The notes below the pieces were generated by a model. It was not told where the DNA came from and did not search any database. It saw only the letters and a program-made list of their open reading frames with translations. DNA of 64,000 nucleotides from Henricia sp. BOLD:AAB3569. Its lineage: Eukaryota > Echinodermata > Asteroidea > Spinulosida > Echinasteridae. Location: positions 186,001 to 250,000 of the forward strand of contig JBBELK010000108.1 in the NCBI GenBank assembly GCA_037783545.1. The letters run 5' to 3'. Shown one piece after another: positions 22,673-33,861 of this stretch. How positions within the stretch are numbered: the stretch's first letter is position 1; every line of letters begins with the position of its first letter. Both the position numbers and the translations under genes were made by a program.

Positions 22673-22730
22673 TCAATTTGGTTATTCTACCCACTGTATC
22701 ATAACCAATAAGTCTAATGAGAACACTGGT

Positions 22731-24539
22731 TTAAATGTCACATGCAAACGATGGTTTCCCACAGGTCTCAGTCTCCAAATGGTGCATTAGAGTGGTTCTT
22801 CGAGCAAACGCAGCCCCGCAACTGCTACAAACAAATGTCTTTCCTCCTAAATGGGTCTGCTTGTGACAATTTAACATGGCGTCTGAGGTGAAATTTCGGC
22901 GACAAACATCACAAGGAAAACCTTGCTCGTCGACAGTAATGTAGTTTCTTTTAGGACTATCAAAATCTGGTTTTTCGGGACTATCTAAATCTGGCATTTT
23001 GTCAGACACGTCACATTTAAAATATTTCTCAGGTACTGTGCAGCTTGCTTGGATTAAGCCTAAACTGACGTCTGCACATTTGGCTAAAGTTTTGTCGGAC
23101 ATGTCACATTCAACAGATTTTTCAAGTACTTTGGTTGGTTGGATTAAGCTTGAACCGTCATCGACAGGTTTTATTGGCGTTTTGTCAGACACATCACATT
23201 CAACAGGTACTGTGCTTGCTTGAATTAAATCCGAACTGAACATGTCTTCATATTTGATTGAAGTTTTGTCGGACACGTCACATTCTACCAATTTCTCAGG
23301 TACTGTGCTTGCTTGGATTAAGCCTGAACTGTAATCTGCAGGTTTGATTGGCATTTCGTCGGACACAACACATTCTTCCAATTTTTCAGGTACAGTGCTC
23401 ACTTGTATTAAACCATAACTGGACTCTACGGTGCCATACACAAATGGACCGCTTGGAACACTCTCGAGAGTATCAGCAGAGCTTTCGTTCAAAGTTTCAT
23501 CGGTAACTTCAGGCAAATTCTCTTCAGTGTGGACATTCATGTGACGTTTTAAAGCCCTCTTCTTCATAAACGCATCACCACAGACACTACATAGGAAGGG
23601 CTTCTGGTCTATATCGGTACTGTAGTCGGAGTTTGAGGTCCCTTCATTATCTGGTTTGTCACAGTCGAGCGAAGGGTCTTCGTAGCATGTCCGGTGATTC
23701 TCAAAATCATCTTGAGTAGAGAAATCTTCGCCACAAATATGGCATGTGAATTGTTTATCGTTGATGTGAGCGTTTAGGTGGACCTCTAAGGCATATTTAT
23801 TGCCAAACGACTGGCCACAGGCTCCACAAGTCAGATCTATATCCACAGTGTGAGTTCTCTTGTGCCGTTTCAGCCCACTCTTTTTAGTAAACGCTTCACC
23901 GCAAGTAGAACATATCAACCACTTTTTAATGAGGGTAAGGTGTCGTTTTCTGTGATGTTTCAGAGCCCCTGCGTGACTGAATCTTTTGCCGCAATACTCG
24001 CACGTTAGTGATTTTTCTTCTTCGTGTTTTTTCTGGTGGTTCTTGAGATGTTGTCGGTGAGCGAAAGCACTGTCGCAGATATCGCACGGATACGGCTTCT
24101 CACCCGTGTGGACACGTTGGTGCCGAATCATGCTGCTCTCCTGAGTGAACGATTTGCGGCAAGTGCGGCACGTGAATGGTTTTTCCTTAGTGTGGGTCCT
24201 CACGTGACATATCAATGTGTGTTTTAGGGCGAATGACTTGCTGCAAATGACGCACAGAAACGGCTTTTCACCCGTGTGGACTCTCTGGTGATCTTTTAAG
24301 GCCCGTTTTCCACCGAGTTCTTTGCCGCAAGTTTCACATATGAACGATGTGTAACAGACGTTGTGTAAACGGTGACAGTCCAATCCCACTTTGTAATTGA
24401 AAACCTTGCCGCAATCTTCGCACATTACTGGCTTCTTATCTTCAGTCGAGCGCTCTTCTTTAATTTTACTTTTACATGTCCTCTTTCGACTTGCTCCTTT
24501 GCCAGAGCTTTTACCCGAAGTTAATTTCTTCTTAGCCAT
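22731..24539 (-). CDS. C2H2 zinc-finger protein, single exon, 602 aa
   Basis: Probable nuclear DNA-binding protein. A basic N-terminus (MAKKKLTSGKSSGKG) is followed by ten C2H2-type units at about 40-61, 68-88, 96-116, 124-144, 152-172, 180-200, 210-230, 238-258, 266-285 and 317-337; several linkers are the classic TGEKP/F. The first and ninth are irregular (the ninth ends in Cys). A finger-free region (about 340-535) carries five copies of a 25-31 residue repeat around LIQASTVPEK...CDVSDK. Two more fingers follow at 543-563 and 571-593. The protein ends CDI, apparently inside a thirteenth finger. No KRAB, SCAN or BTB domain is present. The ATG at 24539 is a true ATG. Orthology cannot be assigned. 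Confidence 0.9.
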   Translation of the reverse strand: MAKKKLTSGKSSGKGASRKRTCKSKIKEERSTEDKKPVMCEDCGKVFNYKVGLDCHRLHNVCYTSFICETCGKELGGKRALKDHQRVHTGEKPFLCVICSKSFALKHTLICHVRTHTKEKPFTCRTCRKSFTQESSMIRHQRVHTGEKPYPCDICDSAFAHRQHLKNHQKKHEEEKSLTCEYCGKRFSHAGALKHHRKRHLTLIKKWLICSTCGEAFTKKSGLKRHKRTHTVDIDLTCGACGQSFGNKYALEVHLNAHINDKQFTCHICGEDFSTQDDFENHRTCYEDPSLDCDKPDNEGTSNSDYSTDIDQKPFLCSVCGDAFMKKRALKRHMNVHTEENLPEVTDETLNESSADTLESVPSGPFVYGTVESSYGLIQVSTVPEKLEECVVSDEMPIKPADYSSGLIQASTVPEKLVECDVSDKTSIKYEDMFSSDLIQASTVPVECDVSDKTPIKPVDDGSSLIQPTKVLEKSVECDMSDKTLAKCADVSLGLIQASCTVPEKYFKCDVSDKMPDLDSPEKPDFDSPKRNYITVDEQGFPCDVCRRNFTSDAMLNCHKQTHLGGKTFVCSSCGAAFARRTTLMHHLETETCGKPSFACDI

Positions 24540-25539
24540 GTTGGCTCAGTGCAAATGAGACACAAAGTTAGCGCAAACAAAAAACACTTAATTTAAGCAT
24601 CCATACTTGATTGTTGAATGTGGGATCAATTCATGGCCCGGGCTTTGTGTCCTTAGGCAAGGCAAATTACCACGCTTGCTTCTTCTCTTACCAAGGAGTC
24701 ATCAATGAGGCAGAATCCTCTGGTTGTCTCCAAGTAGTTTAGCCATATCTGTAATGCAAAAGACAACAGAACATTTGACCAAAAAAAACCTGATTTTTTG
24801 CAATAAATTTTGACGGAAATATGCCGGGATTTTGAACACGTTTTGGTGGTTATTGAGTCATTATAAGGAACTAATGTTAAATTCCAGGAAAAGCTGTCGG
24901 TATCATCAACTTTGGATAAGCGCGCACCACGCAATTCCATTCACGTGCAAGGACTTGCCTAGCAACCGCAAATTGCGCAAACGCAATATACCTTGTGTTG
25001 AGAAATTTTATGCACACTTTATGCACAATTTAGCGTGATTTTTCGCCATTTTCCAGCACAAGGTAGAAATATTGAAAATGTTTCCCTATGTTTTTGGAAC
25101 TTCATACCCTGGCCTGGACTCCTTCCCCATATGTAGTATGCGGTACAGAGTCCAACCTGGGCTACCGGTAGGGTTACCTCCAAATACTAAAACTATAGGC
25201 TTGTTGTTTACTTAAATGATATGCTTAAAAAGCCTATACTTTCAATAGAACCATTTTTTTTCCTGCCAAAAATGTGGCTCCAAACGGAATCTTTGACCAA
25301 GTCTTTTTACAGGAAATTGCAATTTTGGGGTAAAATCAAAATCTCTACACGTTTTACATACCGCCCTGGCCGTAATACTCTCAAAACTGGCGTACACACG
25401 TCCTTAAAAACCAAATTTTTCAAGAAAAATTCCGGACCTCGTGTAACTCGATCAATTCCCTGTTTTAAGATGGCGAGCCTGCGATCGACGGCGAAAGAGG
25501 GCGCTATTTAATCGAGTCGGGCTGTTTATTCGTGACACG

Positions 25540-25830
25540 TCCCAAAATCAAATATGCGCATGCGCGAGAACAGAGAGGTCAACACTAGACTGGTTCCCTA
25601 TCCTCATATTTACTTCCCTTCGTCGTATACAACGAAGGGGAAGTAAATATGGGGACAGGAAACCAGTCTAGCTCGTGTTGACCCCTCTGCTCTCGCGCAT
25701 ATTTGATTTTGGGGCAAACAGTCTGTATTTTATCTCACGGAGGGTCTAAATTTTGGCCCACGATTTCACCGAAAATAGACATCGGATCGATGCGTAATCT
25801 TCTGAATATTTCAACATTGGAGCAAGTGCA
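25540..25830. mobile_element. Palindrome with TAGACTGGTTCCC core, copy 1
   Basis: Inner core TAGACTGGTTCCCTATCC ... GGAAACCAGTCTA; outer arms TATGCGC..GAGAACAGAGAGGTC and its inverse. The right arm continues to CACCTATTGA, where it is cut by the next element. Confidence 0.75.
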
Positions 25831-25838
25831 CCTATTGA

Positions 25839-26066
25839 TAGCTTTCTCATGACGTCATGTCGTTTGTCAAACAACGCCGCGCCACTGCGGAAGCAATGAG
25901 CGCGCGCGCCGCGTGTGTCCATAGCACGCGTAACGCTCTGTACGAAGGCTCCCATTGGTGAACTAAACCGCGCTACGCCCACCAGAGACACACGCAACGC
26001 GCACGCACATCACTTCCACAATTATTTGACTTACAAAATGGCGTATTCGCACGTGTTCGAATACTA
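25839..26066. mobile_element. 228-bp insertion with 8-bp target repeat
   Basis: Flanks CCTATTGA and TCTATTGA (7 of 8 alike). The host arm continues afterwards (GCAGATATCAGAGCC), as in the uninterrupted copy at 26680-26700. Ends TAGCTTTC / GAATACTA suggest hAT. Confidence 0.7.
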
Positions 26067-26153
26067 TCTATTGAGCAGATATCAGAGCCACGGGACAAAT
26101 TTCATTTGCGTGAGTTTGCCACAGATTTGGGGTTAGAAACGGCGCAGGTAGCC

Positions 26154-26790
26154 CCGCGAGCAGTGCTTCGGGAAAACCCTCAGCCCTGTTGCCTAATCTA
26201 CCCCAAATCTGTGGCAAACTCACGCAAATGAAATTTGTCCCATGGCTCTGATATTTGCTCAATAGGTGCACTCACCCCAGTTTGCAATTATTCCGAAGAG
26301 TACGCATCGATCCGATGTCTAGTTTCGGTGAAATCGTGGGGAAAGTTTGAGACCTTCCGTGCGATGAAATACCGACTTTTTGACCAAAAATAAAATATCC
26401 GCATGCGCGAGAGCGGAGAGGTCAACACAATATAGACTGGTTCGCTGTCCTCATATTTACTTCCCTTCATCTTACGACGAAGGGAAGCAAATTGAGGATG
26501 TGGAACCAGTCTAGTGTTGACCTCTCCGCTCTCGCGCATGCGCATATTTGATTTTTGGTCAAAGAGAAGGTATTTTATCGCACGGAAGGTCTCAAACTTT
26601 CCCCACGATTTCACCGAAACTATACATCGGATCATGCGTACTCTTCGGAATATTTGCAAACTGGGGTGAGTGCACCTATTGAGCAAATATCAGAGCCATG
26701 GGACAAATTTCATTTGCGTGAGTTTGCCACATATTTGGGGTAGATTAGGCAACAGGGCTGAGGTTTTCCCGAAGCACTGCTCGCGGGGCT
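26154..26790. mobile_element. About 640-bp near-perfect palindrome
   Basis: Arms of about 310 bp meet near 26473 in a TAGACTGG core. Matching blocks: GTGCTTCGGGAAAACC, TGTGGCAAACTCACGCAAAT, GGTGAAATCGTGGGGAAAGT and their inverses. Confidence 0.85.
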
Positions 26791-26869
26791 TGGGCGGAGG
26801 ATACGACGTCCTGTTCACCAACTTCACGGGTCTAGTGTCTAGCCAACGACAGCTTGATAAAACCATCGA

Positions 26870-27790
26870 CCCAATAAACCTTATCGACGTTCTCAATGCA
26901 TTATGGGATTGGATGACAAAATTGCCCGGCCAAATGTGCATAAACCTATGAGGCGGACACCAACTCGGCAACTTTTTTACTCATTTTCACGAAAACCATA
27001 AACAGTTTAATAATTAACCTCCCACCACTTTATCTTTGACACATATCAAACATTCTGACAAACATGTCCAGAAACAGAAATGTTGCAAATGCGAGAAATC
27101 ATCGGGGATTCCTTCCGTATCGGTAGAGTCCGAGTACCACGCTCGCAGTTCAGTATGCGCTATGCAACACACGCCGTATCGGCACGGCGCTGGACGGATT
27201 GAGTGTGCTGCATGCACTGCAAGTCCGTGAGTGCGGACTCCACTGGTAAAACTGTTGAGTTTCACAACACATTCCTGCCGTTTCTGAAATAGCGCATCTT
27301 GAAAAACATCCTAAAAAATATCACAACATTGTGCAATTCAAATCTTTTAAATATGAACTGAAAATAAAACATCATTTCTGCAATACGCATTTTTTTAAAC
27401 GATTTAAAAAAAATTATATTGGCGGGGGAGTCCGTGTACACGGATCGGACTCGCAGTGTGCAGCACACTTAATCCGTCCAGCGCCGTGCCGATACGGCAT
27501 GGGTTGCATAGCGCATACCGAGCTGCGAGCGCAGTACTCGGACTCTACCGATACGGAAGGAATCCCCGATGATTTCTCGCATTTGCAACATTTCTGTTTC
27601 GGGACATGTTTGTCAGTATGTTTGATATGTGTCAAAGATAAAGTGGTGGGAGGTTGATTCTTGAACTCTTTTTGGTTTTCGTGAAAATGAGTAAAAAAGT
27701 TGCCGAGTTGGTGTCCGCCTCATAGGTTTATGCACATTTGGCCCGGCAATCCCGTAATGCATTGAGAACGTCGATAAGGTTTATTCCTCC
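26870..27790. mobile_element. Large foldback, AATAAACCTTATCGAC arms, copy 2
   Basis: Left CAATAAACCTTATCGACGTT, right AACGTCGATAAGGTTTATT, about 900 bp. Arms contain CACTCGGCAACTTTTTTACT-type and CCACCACTTTATCTTTGACA blocks. The spacer (27260-27420) is AT-rich. Confidence 0.8.
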
Positions 27791-28780
27791 ATGATAAAAC
27801 CGGACCTGGCTTTACCCATGGAGGAAGGCTCCATGCTTTACCGAAGCGAAGATCTCGTTCCCTTCATAATTTTGTGCTTCTGCTCCGACCGCTGGTGCTA
27901 CCGCTGCACACAAATACGCTGCAGACCAAAAGGTGGCACTTTGCCTGTTTTGAGGAATAATAGATGGACCGTCTAATCTTGAAAATCAGAGGCAAAAAAA
28001 ATGATTGACAGTTCGGCCGCGGCTCCTGGGCCATTAATTTTTATTCACGCATTGCAGAATGATCGGCTCCGATCCCCGAAAAGTCCTAATAGTGTTAGCA
28101 GCAGTACGTCGTCTAGGTGCAAGACCATATCTTTCGCCGAAAGAGGGCGCTGTACAGCGTGACCTTTTAATTTCGGGGGGAGGGGGTGGGGGCGGGGTGA
28201 TGGGGGATGAAAGAAAACCCGGCCCGCGCCCTGCCTGCTCCTTGCCCTGTGAAGAAAACCCGAGTTTAATTAACAAATGTTTATTGTTCTGTACACTGAG
28301 CTCAGTGATTTAGTGAGTGATTCTGTGATTTATACTTTTTATAGTGAGGAATTTAAAAAACGGCAACCACTGCCAATATGTCCTCTTTCTTACATCAAGA
28401 AATTCAAAAACCTGGCATGGATGACTGAGCACCATCAAAGCATAGAGGATCAGGAAGGATCCCCTAGAAGGATCAAAGCGGCCCTTTGTCAAAAATAACT
28501 TTCCACAAAACTCAGTATGAATAGACACCCGAAGTGTGACGTGTTACCATGGCAATTGGCTCTAAACTATATATCATGGCCGTCGGCAAAAGTACCATTG
28601 CAAAAGCACAGGGTCACGGTTTAGTGATTTTTAGTTTAGAGCAAATTGCCTAGGCTACCAACAAAAGGTGACGTATTCACTTCGGCTAAAAAAAGGATTT
28701 AAACAGAACAAAACGACAATGTAAATTTTATAGTCCTCTTTGCACTGATCCTCAAAAGTGCGAAGTGTAAAAGGCTACAA

Positions 28781-29361
28781 GGGCAATTCCGCAAATAGGT
28801 GGACATGAGGAAAATAATAAAACCCCAACAATTTATTAGAAACTACTTAGGATGGTTAGAGTATGCCTTTAAGGTTGTAAATTTGTATAGGACACTTTGT
28901 ATTGTCCGTTTTGTAGGTATTGTGGTATCCACTTTTTTGTTATAAGTTGTAATGACAGAAAATGTAACGTCAGTCACATGTACGTCAGTCACGCATATTT
29001 TCATGTGTACACATATACTGATGCAATATTTCTGACTCCAAATGGTGTGTTTGTTAGGTCCAACTCTTCTATTTTGAGTGGTAAAATAACAAATTTGAAT
29101 GTATCATTTAGTTTGAGAAGAAATTGAAAATAAAGATGATTGATTTTTTGGAATGTCCTTTTTTTGTAACGTCAGTCACGCACATTTAATGAGCTCCCCT
29201 GCATACAATATTACATTAGTAAACAAAGTGACAGTTATTTTAACAGCTATGGGGGCTTAGCTATTCAGTTAGATAGAAGTAGGGGATCACCCTTGATTAA
29301 CCTGGGGAATACAGAACAATATGTCTTAAAACCTGTAACGTCAGTCACTACGGAATTGCCC
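28781..29361. mobile_element. GGGCAATTCCG element with GTAACGTCAGTCAC words
   Basis: Terminal repeats GGGCAATTCCG / CGGAATTGCCC. GTAACGTCAGTCAC at 28964-28977, 29166-29179 and 29335-29348, and a shorter one at 28981. No product recognised. Confidence 0.7.
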
Positions 29362-29633
29362 ACAAAAGCAATAGTTGAATATTTTATTTGACTTCTTTCA
29401 CATGTAGCGGCCGGTGTCCAGAGAAAGGACCGCGTTTCAAAAGGGCCAATTAACACCGGCTCACGCGGTGGTATAGAGGACTGGTTATGGCATCTCCTCC
29501 AAAAAGCAGGACGTCGTAGGTTCGAATCTCACCAAAGGACGCCATAAAGCTTTTAACAGTTCTAAGAGAAACCAATGACGCAGGGTTGTAGTTGAGTCAT
29601 TACAAATTTATCACAAGTCCGTGACAACTCTAG

Positions 29634-29783
29634 TATAGAGCTTCCGCACCAGCGGCCATGACAGGGGGCAGGTTTTCTTATTTAAATTATGTAACAATAG
29701 AACCACAAAGCACCTACTCATGCATGACACACGGTGACAATGTGACTGCCCCCTGTCATGGCCGCCTGTGCAAAGGCTCTATA
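29634..29783. mobile_element. 150-bp MITE, TATAGAGC ends
   Basis: TATAGAGC ... GCGGCCATGACAGGGGGCA and TGCCCCCTGTCATGGCCGC ... GCTCTATA are inverted. Confidence 0.8.
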
Positions 29784-29799
29784 AACAAGAAGCAAAGGA

Positions 29800-30780
29800 T
29801 GAACATGCACAAAAGAATGCCTTTAGCTTTGTTGGAGTTCATTTGAATAGCTTGCGACTTGAATTAAGACCCAGGGACTTGTGAGTGCTTGCGAGGACTT
29901 GTGATGGACTCGACTACAACCCTACCACTGAGCATATGGTGCCGATAACTTACGGCTAAATGATTTCTGAAAGATTTTATTATTCTGGAAAGGTCATGAG
30001 CATATTCATCACAAGTGGGAAAAATTTATAATGGGGGAAAGTTCTTTTAAAAAGATACATCACATACAAAACAACGCAAAATACCAAAACAAAAACTGCA
30101 AGCAAGTTTGATTCTTAAAAATAAGTTTTTAATAAATTCAAATACTTTTATACCTGCCTGAACTTTTTAACGATTGGAAATAATGTTTTTGATAAATATT
30201 ACGCAATTAAAAAGTTACGATGTAGCTTCCAGTCTGAAATTCTTACTTTTGTTCAATACATTAATTTATTTACATTTTTCTGGCAGCTCAATTCTCAGAA
30301 ACCCACAACAAATGATTTTTGGTTTAATTTTCTTTCTTCACAAAACGACTTCTGACTTTTCAAAACCCATGACAACTCAAGGTTGGGGTAACGTCTGGTT
30401 TGGGAATAGAGTACTAAAGTGTGACGTCAGTTGCCGTGGTAATTGGGTCTAAACATTCACCGGTAATCTGAAATGTCCACTGCTAAAATGCAGTGAAACA
30501 GTTCACTGGTTTTTTGTGTAAACCCAGTAACCTTAGCAACACGTTTTCACTTTAGCACCGTACTCTGTTAGTTATTTTTATGCCAACTGTGTTCAAAGTC
30601 CCATTACAAAGCCAATAATATTTCTGTTAAAGGGACAATAAATATTAACATGAATAAAAACACAAAAAGACAAACTAAATTAAACTAAATTATAGATAGA
30701 TATAGCGACAACAATAAATATGAAAATTATAGCTTTATAAAATTAAACATTTTTAACTTTTGGAGCGATCATTTCACCCA
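29800..30780. other. Gene-free stretch with one dispersed repeat
   Basis: 30410-30560 (TGACGTCAGTTGCCGTGGTA...) is related to 28530-28680 and 2225-2340, a short repeat built on TTACCATGGCAATTGG. Otherwise nothing seen. Confidence 0.5.
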
Positions 30781-30787
30781 GACTAAA

Positions 30788-31004
30788 GGGTCTTTCTATA
30801 AATTAGGGGTCCATTGTTGGTGTCCCCCGTTACATTTTACATCTTGTTTTTTGTAAAATCTCGAAGAGTGAGTACATAAAGTACAATTCATACAAAATGG
30901 TTTAAAAGCCATTTTAATTATTTTGGTACAAAAGATAACACATATGGTGTAACGGGGGGACACTAAATGTCACACTTTTGGACCCCTAATTTACAGAAAG
31001 ACCC
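30788..31004. mobile_element. GGGTCTTTCTATAAATTAGG MITE, copy 1
   Basis: Ends GGGTCTTTC / GAAAGACCC; 4-bp flank TAAA on both sides. Arms include GTCCCCCGTTACA. Confidence 0.88.
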
Positions 31005-31084
31005 TAAAGCCTGTCCGAATTAGCCATTTGCATGTTTCGCGTGAATAGCATCTAGTGTACTGACGTACTTCATTTCACATGTAC

Positions 31085-31235
31085 ACTTAGTATCCACTTG
31101 ACCAGACTAAATTTTTGTTCCTATGTGGTGCACGCGGCAGGTGTGAAGTACAGAACCAATACTGTGTTCAATGTAGGAGAGAATGGCATAAAGCAGCCCA
31201 ACCTTTAGCTGCTAGGCAATGGCGTGCACCAACAA
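31085..31235 (+). repeat. GTGCACGCGG repeat, copy 5
   Basis: Contains ATCCACTTGACCAGACTAAA, TGGTGCACGCGGCAGGTGTG and CTAGGCAATGGCGTGCACC. Confidence 0.6.
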
Positions 31236-31304
31236 CATCAAGTAAAGAATTTGGGGCATCATCTATTATGCAAAAGTTACACGTAAAAGGCTGATTACCT
31301 GGCT

Positions 31305-31765
31305 ACACTAGGGCTGTTTCGAGCGCTCGTCCCTGGTGCTCCCATGCATTGGAAACGTTACGTCACACACATGCGTACATACGATCACGCTCAAAAGCGT
31401 TATCGGGATCCCTGGTGCACCACGGTCATTAGAAATTACATCCCCCGCTAATAAAATCTTGGTCTTCCACAAAATAAATCACAGATATCTGATGAAAATA
31501 AATCATTAAAATATTTACAACATTTGGTTTTGATGTGGAAGCTTGAACATTCAAAATATCAACCCAAATCTCCAAAATTGTTCTACGACGCGCCAGCCAT
31601 TTTTGCTTAGTCATGCATGAGTACGCGCAACTGCGCATGTCTCCCAGTTGTCCCGATGACGTGGTGGCCGGGAGCAGTTGGTGCCACCATCTGGTTCACC
31701 AACGCGCTTTCGAACGCGTACCAGGGAACACCGGGGATCCCCGGTGCCGCGCTAGAAAGCAGCCA
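31305..31765. repeat. Degenerate foldback, GGCTGTTTCGAGCGC ends
   Basis: GGCTGTTTCGAGCGC near 31312 and GCGCTAGAAAGCAGCC near 31750 are imperfect inverses; GGGATCC and ACGCGTT-like words lie inside. Confidence 0.4.
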
Positions 31766-31984
31766 AAGTTGACTGTTTGACGACTTTCCATACACACAAT
31801 AGAAACCGTTTTTGCTAATTCAAGTTAAAGCACACATTATCACGTCTTCACATACTATCCACACAAGTCAACAAACACCAGTTAACCAGTGCAAAATCCT
31901 TGTCATTTCTTGCAATCAAAAAAGACAAAATGGACCAGTGCAAGCATACAAGATCGTCTTAACCATGAAGGCCATTGTATCATT

Positions 31985-32140
31985 TGCAATCACCCAATTT
32001 ATTTTTTTATGAGTTGACAAGAAAATCCTTACTCAAAGTGTTGATAGCAATGGTAACAAACACCACATAAATTTATTTCCGTCAAAAACGGTATTTCATG
32101 TTGGAAATTGACAACCGAAGGTGGTTTTCTAAAAACGTCC
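31985..32140 (-). repeat. Dispersed repeat (GTGTTTGTTACCATTG family), inverted copy
   Basis: The plus strand reads TTTGCAATCACCC ... ATGGTAACAAACACCAC, the reverse complement of the other copies. Confidence 0.55.
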
Positions 32141-32149
32141 CGTGCCATT

Positions 32150-33700
32150 CACTTGTACACAATATCTATCCAAAATCATTTTTGGACACGGAAAAATAAC
32201 TTAGAAAACATCCACGAAATCTTGGAAAACATTAGGGATAGTTGTGGCAGTTTATCATGTGGCCTCACTTTTCCTCATGAATATAAAATATGGAAATAGC
32301 ATAAACCCAAATTAGGGTTTTTTGAAGGCCCGGTAATGACAATTTTTTTATACCTTTTTCAACAGCAAATAACGAAGAAAAAAAAATTAAAAAACGGTTT
32401 CTTTTTGAAAGCATCGTAGGGTAAATTTGAACTGTATAATTTTGCCTTTACATTTTTCCAACAAACAGATGCTGTAGAATTTCAGAAACCAAATGTCCTT
32501 AAAACTAAACTTCAGCAGAGATGCCTGATTGCAATTTGAAAAAGGGTAATTTTTCGACGGGGCACTCGCTGTGGACACAAATTTACAACTTATACCCAAG
32601 CCCTATTTAAACCCTACATTTGAAGAGCTCTATGCATTCTAGAATTATGTCACAATACTGATCGTCATTGGCATCTCTGCTTTAGAATGTTTTCCAACTT
32701 GGTAAAACAGGTTTTCAAAATCGCTTAAAGGAGTGTGACCAGATCATTTTTTTTTACCCATAACTCCCCGGGACTTACCTTATGGGTCATGAGATTTTTA
32801 TATCATAACATCCGTTATATTTTTCTGATTACGAAACTGAAACTCCCCCGCTTCTAGGCCACATATTTCCGAGGATATCGTCGAAAATCCACCGATTATT
32901 TGTAAACTAATTTTCCAGTATCAACGTTTATCCGCTGAAAGCATACTCGATAGTTTTGTTAAATTTATTACTGGAAATTGCGAATGTTTTTGGGTTTTTG
33001 GGACATGGGAGGTGTGTATGGGAGTTACTTGATAATATTGGTAAGTTACATCGAAAACTATTTTCCAGAAACTCTGGTCACGCTCCTTTAAGGAATGGCG
33101 TACCCTTTCAATTTAGTCCGCAAGATGCATATAACACAGCATAAAATTAGCAATATTGGTAGAACACTACATTTTTAATGAACATATTTTAGAGGGCAGG
33201 GGAGGGGGCGAGGGGGTTGTGGGGGGGCGTTAAAAATAGGTTTACACAAATTCTCAACAAGACAAAGGCAACTGATTTCATCCACACTTGGGCATTTTTC
33301 CTTGAAATCACAAATAAAAATATGTGGATATGTGGTCCTTATAATTCTTTGGTGCCCGCAAAAATATTGACCCTTGACTAAATTAACAGAATTTAAGGTT
33401 GTTTGGCAAATATTTGACAATTTTTCTCTCTCCAAATTTGTGGTACAGGGAAAATTGCATAACCATCAGACCCGTCTAAATACTGTTCAAACAATTTTCA
33501 GTAAAAATTACCGTTGCATGTTTTACTTTCTTTTTTTGGTGTGGTTCGCACACTATCAAAAGTGAAGAAACGTGTGCATGAGTGTGGCTTTTAAGTACGA
33601 AGCACTTAAGGTATTAAAGTCCACATTAGCGCATTTTTCACAAAATGGATCGTCACAATTACCTAATTTTAAATACCTTGTAACACCAAAATAAGAATTT
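32150..33700. other. Gene-free stretch, 3' flank of the J-domain gene
   Basis: No supported gene or repeat. A minus-strand AATAAA near 32963 could end the long gene's transcript, but this is weak. Confidence 0.4.
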
Positions 33701-33710
33701 TTTTTTCCCT

Positions 33711-33861
33711 TCAGTTTTCGTACATGACCTGCTGCCACGGCTTGAGATCGGCTCCTTTGGCATTTTTCAGATGCTTGTAGTGGCAACGGTCGCTGTAGAC
33801 GCACCCTGTAGTCCGCCAGAAGTAACATTCGTTGCCGTTCACAGGTCCGGTCACCTTGTTG
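33711..33861 (-). CDS. Exon 19: CCCH zinc finger and stop
   Basis: 151 bp. Cys683, Cys691, Cys697 and His701 give C-x7-C-x5-C-x3-H, a CCCH finger of the kind that binds RNA. The protein ends with QQVMYEN and TGA. Acceptor GATTTAG. No clear polyadenylation signal was found close by; an AATAAA on the minus strand lies near 32963, about 0.75 kb downstream. Confidence 0.9.

Noticed and set aside
25746-26686. Frames of 80-130 codons in both directions at 25.7-26.7 kb
   Set aside because: All arise from the arms of large palindromes, which give matching frames on both strands.
28170-28210. G-rich run as a possible quadruplex or CpG promoter
   Set aside because: Short and isolated, with no nearby gene start; kept only as a composition oddity.
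29440-29545. Possible tRNA gene (GGTTCGAATCTC)
   Set aside because: Only a B-box-like word; no acceptor or D-arm pairing could be found.
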